Shown: piece by piece, positions 55,381-64,000 of the stretch
Layout of the letters: each line of letters starts with the position of its first letter
Numbering within the stretch: position 1 is the stretch's first letter
Source: Gnetum montanum
Lineage: Eukaryota; Streptophyta; Gnetopsida; Gnetales; Gnetaceae
Reading direction: 5' to 3'
NCBI GenBank assembly: GCA_015680685.1
Contig: MNCI01013895.1
Span: 1,243,182 to 1,307,181 of the forward strand
DNA length: 64,000 nucleotides
Translations under genes and position numbers: made by a program
The notes under the pieces: model-generated
What the model was told of the DNA's origin: nothing
Seen by the model: the letters and a program-made list of their open reading frames with translations, nothing else
Databases searched by the model: none

Positions 55381-56480
55381 GTCAGTTCATTGATACATAA
55401 GCATGTTGTCTTTTGTACCTTGAATGTACCTTATCACTTTCTTTGCAACCCTCCAATGGTTAATACTTGGATTACTTTGATATCTGCCCAACATTCCCAC
55501 AGTAAATGCAATATTAGGTCTTGTGTAAACTTGAGCATACATAAGGCTTCCAACAACTAAAGCATATGGAATGTTGCTCATCTAACTCTTCTCTAAATCA
55601 TTCCTAGGGCATTGGTTCAAATTGAACCTGTCACACTTTACAATGGGTGCTATGCTTGGTGAATAATCTTTCATTTGAAACCTCTCTAAAACTTTATTGA
55701 TATAGGTTTCCTGTGATAGTCCCAGAATACATCTAGATCTATCCCTATGGATCTGAATGCCAATGACATAAGATGCCTTACCCAGATCCTTCATGTCGAA
55801 ATTCTTAGAGAGAAAATGTTTCACCTCATATAGAAATCCACTATTATTGCTTCCAAGAAGGATATCATCCACATATAGAACAAGGAAATATATTTTTCTC
55901 CCACTGACCTTCTGGTATATACATTGATCCATGATGTTTTTTAAAAAAACCAAATGAAGTGAGGATATCATGGAATTTTAAGTACCATTAACAAGAGGCC
56001 TATTTGAATCCATATATGGATTTCTTAAGCTTGCATGCCAATTTCTCACCATCACTAGAGAAAAATCCTTCAAGTTGTTTTATATAAACCTCTTACTCTA
56101 GATCACCATTAAGGAATGCTATTTTCACATCCATTTGATGTAATTCAAGATCAAAATGAGCAACCAATGTGATGATAACACAAATGGAGTCCTTCTTAGA
56201 TATAGGAGAAAAGGTCTCCTTGTAATCTATTCCCTCTTTCTAAGTGAACCCTTTTATGACAAGTCTAGACTTATATCTTTCAATGTTTCCCAACGAGTCT
56301 TTCTTAGTCTTGAAGACCCATTTGCATCCAATGACTTATACATCATTAGACAACTTAACAAGATCCCAAACTCCATTAGATGACATAGAGTTCACCTCAT
56401 CTTTCATGGTATCATACCACAAGTTATATTCCCTACAACTCATGGCTTGTGAAAACATTTTGGGATTATTTTTGACTCCT
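55381..56480 (-). pseudogene. Copia: reverse transcriptase relic
   Basis: Minus strand: GCKWVFKTKKDSLG and YKSRLVIKGFT (near 56240), MDVKIAFLNGDLE (catalytic Asp, near 56130), GFFSSDGEKLACKLKKSIYG, FLVLYVDDILLGSN (YVDD, 55880), LSKNFDMKDLGKASYVIGIQ, IPYALVVGSLMYAQVYTRPN (55560) and RYIQGTKDNMLMYQ. All catalytic acids are visible, with few stops, so this decayed less than the gypsy relics. Confidence 0.85.
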
Positions 56481-57011
56481 ATGTTGTAGTCAAATTCCTA
56501 TAGATACACCATATAGTCACTGGGAATCATTGATCATCTTACTCTAGTAGATCTTCTTAATGTTGATTCATCATTCTCTTGAGGATCATGATGTTCAACA
56601 GGATATTCAATAGGTTCTGGTATTTGTTATTCAGCTGGATCTACAACTTCTTGATCAACAGTTTGTGTAAATTCAATGATTGGTTGTTGTTCATTACACA
56701 TTTGTGGTCTAGGTGTATTATGCACAACAATCAATCTATCATTTGAAATAGTGGATTGATCATCTATATGATCTATCTCAAGAACAATGTTCCAAGATCT
56801 ACTACTCCCACTAATTAAGACATTCTCAAGAAATTTAGCATTTCTTGATTCCACAAACCTAGGAGTATGTGATGGGCAATAAAATCTATATCCCTTACAT
56901 CATTCAGCATATCTAATGACATACCCACTTATGGTCCTTGGGTCTGTCTTCTTTTCTTTTGTATTATAGACTCTTACTTTATATGGGCTTCCCCAAATGT
57001 GCATATGTCGC
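56481..57011 (-). pseudogene. Copia: integrase C-terminus and linker
   Basis: Minus strand from 57005: HIWGSPYKVRVYNTKEKKTD, PRTISGYVIRYAE (the conserved copia phrase before the linker), FYCPSHTPRFVESRNAKFLE, SGSSRSWNIVLEIDHID, then an acidic linker EVVDPAE and RRSTRVR. Element D enters just upstream. Confidence 0.8.
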
Positions 57012-57867
57012 TGATGAGCCACGATATCGAGGCTACGATATTGCATCTGCAATATCGGGTATGCGATATCAAAGCCTTCTAAGCGATATCGAACATCTGA
57101 TATTGGGTCCTGTCTTGTCGCATATAAATAAGAGGCAGGCACACTTGGTTGGGCAATAGTAAGTTCATTAGTCTTATTCCCTTGCCCAAACTCTTGCCTT
57201 TTTCTCTTCTCAGAGTTAGAATTATTTCTAAGTGCCCACAGTAGGAGTCATAAAGTGAACGGATCTTTATTTGAGCATTGTGTAGTTGAGCACATCTTGT
57301 GGCTAGAAATAAAGATGAACTTTGTGATAAACCTTACAACATTCAGAATAGCTTATTTAATGTTATTTATAGTTATTTAATGCATTCCTTAGTTAATTAA
57401 TTTTTTCTCTCTGTCTCTCTCCTTATTAACTCCCCCAAGTAAGCACACTTAGTACGAACACTTCGAGCATGCATGGAACACTTGGTAACCCAATAATGAT
57501 TAGTGTTTGGTAATCCCAGTAGTGTTGCACTAGTTCAATATGTGTATGGCAAGTGGGAATGGATGCTAGTGTTAGGACTAGTTAGAGCATAGTTGATTAG
57601 TTAAATTAAATTAGTTACTTAATTAGTTCACTTCTCCCTTTGTAGCACCAGGATATAAAACATCAAAAAGATATATATAAATCATATACCTCAAGTTTAC
57701 TTAACCATACAATCATGCTATATAAGTAAGCTTGGGAAGACAATGACTAACTAACCCGCTTGGGTTTTGTAAAGGTGCATAAGCACTTAGTCCTTGGAAT
57801 TTGACCTAATCATGCGTGGACACTCGTATTCATATGGTTGAGCATAGGGATACCTCACTACTCATCA
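57012..57867 (+). repeat. Element D 5' LTR
   Basis: 856 bases, TGATGAGCCACG ... CTCATCA. U3 of 111 bases with six GATATY motifs, TATAAATA at 57123, AATAAA at 57308. U5 ends like those of E and B. Confidence 0.85.
57023..57130 (+). promoter_or_regulatory. Element D promoter: six GATATY motifs and TATA
   Basis: Hexamers at 57023, 57037, 57051, 57065, 57085 and 57099; steps 14, 14, 14, 20 and 14 bp. TATAAATA follows at 57123. Many flanking CpGs are kept. The regular spacing suggests binding sites for one factor. Confidence 0.7.
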
Positions 57868-57868
57868 T

Positions 57869-57886
57869 TGGTGTCATTGCCAAGGA
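57869..57886 (+). other. Element D primer-binding site (tRNA-Asp)
   Basis: TGGTGTCATTGCCAAGGA: five differences from TGGCGCCGTTGCCGGGGA, all transitions. Confidence 0.85.
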
Positions 57887-58005
57887 CTTTGTTGTTTGTG
57901 TGCTAGTTGGAACTTAGGAAATTCTCACATCATTGGAATGAATCCTTACGGTTGGTTATCTTACAATTAGTGAAATGAAAAGTATTCCACACTAAATAGA
58001 CAATT

Positions 58006-60170
58006 ATGTCTCCTTCTTCTTACAAGAGTGTTTCACCACCTAGGTCTGATATAAGGAATAATTGGAGGCATAGTACACATGATAATCTATCAATTCCTCA
58101 ACAGTTTCATGTGGTATACATTCATCCTGATGAGTATATACCAAACTTTACCTTTATCCTTCACCAAGATGAACAACTATGTTGGTGTGATTTAGAAGGT
58201 AACATAGTGTTACCTTCCAATTGCTCAATCCTAAGCATGCTTCTTCATGCTCTCTTACGAATTGGTATGTAGCACTTCTAGGTAGAGTACGTTATGCATG
58301 ATCATGACTCGAGAGAGTATCGACCCATGGAGGCACAACGTCAAAGGGATCTACAATAGTAGAGATGTCATGAATCTCCAAAGGGAAGTTGTCTCAAAAT
58401 GTCTTGTATGTCATAGGTGAAAATGAGGGTGGTGAACCTACCTCAGGAAGTCTCCCACATAATGGTGTTCCTCCCATTGACTTTAGTCAAGGGATGGTGT
58501 ATCAGAATCTTCACTCAACTATCTGTAACCCACATTCTAGTACCAACATACACAAAGGGTCTAAAAAAGGAACATAAACACATGATAAAGATGGATGTTC
58601 TGATTGTAACCATGATTGAGGCCATGACCACTGAAGAGAACGAAGCAGACACCATCATGGTGATGGTCCTCCTCCTTCTTCTTCTTCATCATCTCTTTCA
58701 CCCTCTCCTTCAGGATATGGATATAGTCACAAGGAAGATGACCTTGAGGATAATGGTAAGTTAAATGGGAATCATAGACAAAGTAGCCAAGAAAGGGGAT
58801 GAGGACATTCTAGAGAAACTCATCATGAAAGGAGGGAGAGTAGGAAACAACATAGGCATCATAAACACCATAGATAGTACGATCACGATGAACCCCTACT
58901 CACTACCCAAAATATGCTAGATATAACTAAAGTTGTTAGAATCCCAACAAGGCACCAAAAAGATAGTAGGATCAAAAGATTGGACATTAAAAATATCCCA
59001 AAATTTTAAGGGGGATACAACACTAATCCTCAAAATCATTTGCAAGCATTTCACGATGCATGTGCCTTTTAAAACATAGAAAATAAGTGGAAAAAAATCA
59101 AGTTGTTTCAATGGACATTGATCAAGGAAGCAGAAAGCTAGTACCGGTCCTTAGAACTAAAATCCATCTACCAATGGAGTAGCATGTTAGAACTATTCAA
59201 CAATAAGTATCAAATGTACTCATGAGTGTCCATCCTATGAAAGCAAATCTAAGGATGGAAACAAGGAGAACATGAACCCTTGGATGCTGCTATGTGTCGA
59301 TATTATGCACTATTACATTATTGCCCATGCCATGGTTACTCGCAAAGAAAACAACTACACCATCTTGTAAATGAGCTTAGGCATGAAATGCGAAAAACCC
59401 TTGGGACTTATGCCCAAGGAAGGCTATCTAAGCTTAGGGTCCATCAAGTACAAAATTCTTGGAGCAAGTTGCTAAAGAGGAAGGTGAGTTAAGGAAAAGA
59501 GAGAGTGTGGAAGAATATAACAGAGATCCTTCCCTCTAAAAGAAGGAAGTTAGATTTTATGAGGATGAAGAAGAGTCATCACTTGAAAAGATGGTGAATA
59601 GGAAAACCTTGCCCATTCAAAAACTTGCATTAGAAGTATCAGCAAAGGTGGACCAAATGTGGGACTTCTTAGATAATAGATTTTAAACAATTCTAAAAAT
59701 AGTAGAGAAGTCTAGAGAGGAAGGTAGTGATCAAGAAAGAAGAAAAAAGAGAGAAGCTAAATATGCACGTAACAAAGGTAAGGGCAATGTTGCCATCATC
59801 GAAGAGGTTATGGATTCAAATATAGACAACGATAGTAGATGTGAGATATGCAAATATGACCATCCTAAGGGATGTTNNNNNNNNNNNNNNNNNNNNNNCC
59901 TTGCCCAACTGCAGCAACATAATGCTAAAAAGGATATTAATCCTCATCCTACTATTGGTTTGAACAACCATGTAAAGAAGAGACCTTTCTTTAGGATTGA
60001 CAGTCCAACCAAGTCTTTACAGTCACAAGTGACTAACTCTCCAAAGGCCTCACCATCATCTGAAACTTCAGAACTCCCTTCAAAACCAAAGGCCACATTC
60101 AACACACATAGTCATGTTGACACATGCCATTACCAAGTGCATAAAGGCTGGTAATCTTTCTAGGAAATTC
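58006..60170 (+). pseudogene. Element D: gag relic
   Basis: Start at ATG 58006 (MSPSSYKSVSPPRSDIRNNW), the first ATG after the leader and matched by A and E. Then YIHPDEYIPNFTFILHQDEQ, GNIVLPSNCSILSMLLHALL, a loop, a His/Asp-rich linker, capsid core fragments (59100-59480, YALLHYCPCHGYSQRKQLHH), KTLPIQKLALEVSAKVDQMW, and the zinc knuckle CEICKYDHPKGC (59840-59876), spaced C-x2-C-x3-H-x3-C. Then an N gap, and a Ser/Pro-rich tail. Stops and shifts divide it into at least five frames. Confidence 0.75.
59877..59898. other. Assembly gap (22 N)
   Basis: Run of N just after the zinc knuckle of element D gag. Its true length is unknown. Confidence 0.95.
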
Positions 60171-60620
60171 TTTGATCCTGGGAGTCCTCTTATATAGTTA
60201 CAAATCATTGGAAATGAACCTTGCAAGGTTCTTTTGAATTTAGGTTCTAGTGTCAACTTAATCTCTCAAGAAATGTACAAAGCCTGGAACCTGCCACCAC
60301 TAAAAAAGAGTAACATCTGTTTAGAGCTAGCCTACTAGTCCATCACTATCCCATTAGGACTAGTGGAGGACATTGTTACCACTATTTTTGGATGGTCATA
60401 TCGAGCTAACTTCCTAGTGATTCAAGTCAACAATTATAAGGGGGACTTCCCTATCATAATGGGAAGATCATGGCTAAGCACAATTGATGCACACCTATGA
60501 ATAGATGATCTTTCCCTAGAGATATTAAAGGAAAATACATTTGGAAAGATCAAGAAGAAGAAATTTCCATGCATCGCATACAATGACACAGGTGTAGTTG
60601 CATGTAGAAGTCCTAGTTTA
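60171..60620 (+). pseudogene. Element D: protease relic
   Basis: LLNLGSSVNLISQEMYKAW (60230-60285) is the active-site segment, with the catalytic Asp replaced by Asn. SITIPLGLVEDIVTTIFGWS and YKGDFPIIMGRSWLSTIDAH (60440) follow as in the family. Probably inactive. Confidence 0.75.
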
Positions 60621-61930
60621 TACAATGTTTAACATTGCCTGCATGCAACCAGTGTGCACAAGTAACTAACATACAAAGGTGCCTGTATGCAGTAGCCACA
60701 AGACAGGAAGGCACCCAGTGGCTGATAGCTGACCAAGAGAGCAACTCAACTATAATGCATGGAACTAACTGAGGGTTTAACTTGTGCTTACATTGATAGC
60801 ATAGACACATTAGAGCAAGTCCATTACCAACTTCCAAGTCTCGACATTGAAAATATCAATTGGGAAAGTTGGAAATCCCTAAAAACTTTAATCAAGAGCC
60901 CCTAGAGTTAAAATTATTTCCCATCAGTATGGAGTACAAATTTCTCAAAAATGGAAAACTGGTAATTATTAATGCTAAGCTCGCTCCTTGAAAAAAAGAG
61001 AGGCTGCTAAAAATGGTGAACAAATGGTTGAAATCCTTTACTTGGTCATATCCTGAATTAACTAGAATAGACCCTAGGATATGCCAACATAGAATTTACA
61101 CTGATCCCTCCATGAAGCCTCGATGACAACTGCAGAGGTGATTAATCCCAAAGCTAAAGAAAGTGGTTAAAGAAGAAATTGAACTTCTAAAAGCTAGGTT
61201 CATCTACCCCATTGCTGATAGAAAATGGATTAGTCCATTAGTTATTATACCAAAAAAGGGAGGTAAATGGAGGGTGTGTATAGACTTTAGGCTAATAAAC
61301 ATGGCAACATTCAAAGACCACTTTCCATTTCCATTTGTCAACAAAGTCCTAGACACCATTGCAAGGCATTGCTACTATAGTTTTCTAGATGGATACAGTG
61401 GATACAACCAAATCCAAATAGCATTAGAAGAGTAAGCCAAGACCATGTTCACAAGTCCTTGGGGAACATTTGCATACAAATAGATGTCATTTGGTTTGTG
61501 CAATGCTCCTGCAACATTTCAAAATTTGGTTCTATGTATCTTTCAGTAGCAAATAGGGAATGGTGTAGAAGTCTTCATGGATGATTTCTCCACCTATAGA
61601 GTAAACTTCAATCAAGCATTAGACGAATTAGAGCAAGTACTAAAATGATGTGTTGAAACCAATTTATGGCTCAATTAGCAGAAAAACCATTTAATGGTGT
61701 AAGAAGGCATAGTATTAGGGCATACGATTTCACAAGTAGGGATAGAGATAGACCCAGAAAATATTAAAGTCATCCAAGGAATCACGTGTCAACCTGAAAC
61801 TATAAAATACATATGATCATTCCTTGAACACACTGGCTATTATAGAAGATTCATAGAGAACTTTTTAAGGGTAGCAAAACCATTAGTTGAACTAACAAAA
61901 AAGGGTATACCTTTTGAATGGACCAGAGAA
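60621..61930 (+). pseudogene. Element D: spacer and reverse transcriptase
   Basis: Spacer: CLYAVATRQEGTQWLIAD and MEYKFLKNGKLVIINAKLAP. RT: LLKARFIYPIADRKWISPLV (61190), PKKGGKWRVCIDFRL, YYSFLDGYSGYNQIQIALEE (catalytic Asp), MSFGLCNAPATFQN (61490), VEVFMDDFSTYR (FMDD, 61565-61600), GIVLGHTISQVGIEID, and HTGYYRRFIENFLRVAKPLV (61830). All three catalytic Asp remain. The frame has stops at 61433 and after. FMDD and motif order place it with Tat/Athila. Confidence 0.85.
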
Positions 61931-62390
61931 TGTGAGTTAGCTTTTCAAAATTTAAAACGAAATCTTGTAGAAACACCTATTCTACAAGCTCCTGACTTGT
62001 TTGAACTATTCCATATAATGGCTGACATGTCCAAATTTGCTTTAGCAGCCATACTTACATAGTTAGATGACTAGAAACAACCCTATTACATTCACTGTGC
62101 AAGTCAAAGTATTGCTAGTGCACAACTCAACTACATCACAATGGAAAAGGAATTAATGTCTATGGTGTTTGCACTAGATAAGTTTAGGCACTATGTATTG
62201 GGCTATAAGTTATTTGTACACACAGACCATAGTGATATTTGGTTCCTACTGAATAAACCAACAATGAGCCCTTGCATCATACAATGGTTCATAATCTTAC
62301 AAGAGTTCGATCTTACGATGATAGATCATAAAGGCACCAAGAATGTTGTTGCTAATCATTTATCTCAGTTAAGATGAGACAACAAAGAGG
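61931..62390 (+). pseudogene. Element D: RNase H
   Basis: ETPILQAPDLFELFHIMADM (61970; the first Asp is in ADM instead of CDA), QSIASAQLNYITMEKELMSM, VFALDKFRHYVLGYKLFVHT with DHSDIWFLLNKPTMSP (62220), IIQWFIILQEFDLTMIDHKG, and NVVANHLSQLR at the end (Asp of ADH is Asn). The frame is open 62141-62377. Confidence 0.8.
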
Positions 62391-63822
62391 ATGAATATCT
62401 ACTTTCTGATCACTTTCCTGATGAATTCCTCTTTGCACGTGCAGTAAACAATCAATTAACCATGGAAATAAATTAGTATAGTAGCATTCTTACCTATCTC
62501 CTTACACAAGAAACACCACAAGAGTTGGATGCTAAAAAGAAACAACAGTTTCTTCACCAAGTCAAATATTTTATGGAAATTAATGCACACCTTTATAAGG
62601 TATGTTTTGATGGCTTGGTCTGATGGTGTGTTCCTAATGTAGATCAATTATGAGTTCTCCAAGACACTCACAAGGGTCCTTGTGGGGATTATTATTCTGG
62701 GAGATGAACAACCATTAAAATCTTGATTGCAAGATATTATTGGCCTACATTATTCTAAGATGCTCATAATTTTGTCCAATCTTGTAAGTGCTGCCAACAT
62801 GATGGGGGAATGGCTACCAAGATAGAGGGTCCACAACAATGGATTCAACCTTTAGAACCCTTCAACATATGGGGAATTGATTTTATGAAGCCTATTACAC
62901 CAATGTCTAATGAAAAAGCTTACATTATCGTTGTCGTTGACTACTTTATAAAATGGGCAAAAGCAATTGCTATTATGGATTGTACATTGTCTACTGCTAC
63001 ACAATTTGTTCAACAAAAAATCATTAATAGGTTTGGTGTGCCTCATGCACTTATTTCATATAATGGTGCACATTTTAGAAGTGTGAATTTTTTAAATTTG
63101 ATGCAACTCTTAGGAGTTGAACACAAACTAACTACACCATACAACCCTCAAGAAAATGGTCAAGCCAAAGTAACCAATAGGGAGATTATGAAAATATTGA
63201 CAAGAACCATTAGCAAATATAGGTGAGACTGGAGCACCAAATTGAATGATGCTCTTTAGGCATACTGCTCCACATGGAAACTCCCTATAAGCTACTCTTC
63301 CTATGAGTTAGTGTACGGAAAACTCCCAGCGCTTCCTATTCAAGCAGAACTCCGTACACTATCTATAGTGTGTGATCTCAACCTTGACCTTAATCTAGCA
63401 CAAAAAGAATGATTAATGAACCTTAACCTACTAGATGAGAACTGATTAGTCACCCTGTCATCTAATGAATTGCACAAGGCTTTTAATAAACGACTTCATG
63501 ACCTAAAAATTAGAAAAGTTAAGTAACAACTAGGAGATAAGGTTCTTTATTAAAACCCCACACACGTGCCACAATGCACTAAATTTTAAACGTTGTTGGA
63601 AGGACCTTATATTATTCATGAAACTTTTCTTTTAGAATCCATGATGATTTACAAACTTGATAGCCTAGATAAGAAATTTTTGGTCAACATCCAACAAACC
63701 AAACCTTTCCATGAGCCTAGAACAACCAATACCAATATGACCTCTGTCAGTGGACAACCCTTCTCACTATTTCAGATCTCCTACTTCCAACTTAGTCATG
63801 AGGGAGAGGGCCACCAATGCTA
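62391..63822 (+). pseudogene. Element D: integrase
   Basis: N-terminal zinc domain: DTHKGPCGDYYSGR (second His is Tyr), YYWPTLF, and SCKCCQHDGG. Core: FNIWGIDFMKPITPMSNEKA (first Asp, 62870), NRFGVPHALISYNGAHFRSV (second Asp, of SDNG, is Tyr, near 63058), and NPQENGQAKVTNREIMKILT (catalytic Glu is Lys, near 63165). The core frame 62810-63226 is open even though two of three catalytic residues are lost. C-terminal part: LQGDKVLY-like LGDKVLY, LLEGPYIIHETFLLESMMIY, KFLVNIQQTKPFHEPRTTNT and LFQISYFQLSHEGEGHQC to 63822. No chromodomain. Confidence 0.85.
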
Positions 63823-64000
63823 ATCATTTTGAGCCCTTGGTTCCTTTTGTATTTTTTTTACACATTTTTTCATATTTACTTATTTTTTGTTTTACACCAT
63901 CGTTACCATTTTTACTATTTCTTTTTTTTTTTTGTTTTATTTACTTCATTCATCATACAATAAGTGCTCATGATGGTGGATTGACCTATAATGGTGTTGA
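63823..64000 (+). other. Element D 3' tail, start
   Basis: T-rich non-coding sequence after integrase, equivalent to 37473 onward in E (CTTGGTTCCTTTTGTATTTT). Continues beyond the window. Confidence 0.6.

Larger units (their letters stand above)
54201..57011 (-). mobile_element. Ty1/copia relic, truncated by element D
   Basis: Minus-strand copia pol: integrase C-terminal part, RT with YVDD and RNase H, in the copia order (integrase before RT). It is cut at 57012 by the LTR of element D, so the gag, protease and integrase core are not in the window on this side. Confidence 0.85.
57012..64000 (+). mobile_element. Element D: most complete gypsy copy, runs off the window
   Basis: LTR, tRNA-Asp-type primer site, gag, protease, spacer, RT, RNase H, integrase and tail start in collinear order. 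The 3' LTR lies beyond 64000. It is inserted in copia pol (the bases before are GTCGC, the expected left copy of the target duplication). Stops, frameshifts and lost catalytic residues make it non-autonomous now. Confidence 0.9.

Overview
This is nuclear DNA of a land plant with a large, repeat-rich genome. The sequence is AT-rich and CpG-poor, and most of it is decayed LTR retrotransposons nested inside one another. Their reverse transcriptase and integrase motifs are of plant Ty3/gypsy (Tat/Athila-like) and Ty1/copia type. A gymnosperm is plausible, but the species cannot be read from the sequence. I found no intact host gene.

Left part (1-6331). Bases 1 to about 345 are richer in GC and CpG, with a small prokaryote-like ORF, and look foreign or chimeric. 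They abut gypsy element A (minus strand, to 4497): protease, gag, primer-binding site and 5' LTR. Next to that LTR sits a complete 75-nt copy of a mature tRNA-Asp including its CCA, which looks like a reverse-transcribed primer. The LTR cuts a decayed CCR4-like deadenylase gene (4498-4880). A 60-bp duplication, a 5S rRNA fragment and a minisatellite follow.

Element C (plus, 6332-19887) lies inside that minisatellite with a near-matching 5-bp target duplication. It has gag, protease, RT, RNase H and integrase relics. Element B (minus, 6829-12426) is nested in it. The minisatellite resumes at 19893. A separate LTR with an initiator-Met-type primer site is at 21496-22082.

Element F (minus, about 23475-52161) is one gypsy element blown apart by later insertions. 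From its 5' end it reads: LTR 52161-51349, PBS, gag N-part, [element H, a gag-only LTR element, 43761-49670], gag middle, [element E, 32437-43436, with perfect ATAGG target duplications], gag C-part, protease, RT, RNase H, integrase, 3' tail, [element D2 in a plus-strand LTR, 24242-26877], partial 3' LTR. E carries an internal element J with a long unrecognised ORF.

Right part (52162-64000). An LTR-like block and an orphan array of GATATY motifs precede a minus-strand copia relic (54201-57011). That relic is interrupted by gypsy element D (plus, 57012 to the window end), the most complete copy here.

A, B, D, D2, E and F are one related family: same gag opening, a tRNA-Asp-type primer site, LTRs starting TGAT and ending ATCA in most copies, and a long non-coding tail where it can be seen. 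Their promoters differ by short palindromic motif arrays just upstream of TATAAATA. All long reading frames are broken except part of the D2 gag, so any remaining activity would depend on proteins from elsewhere.
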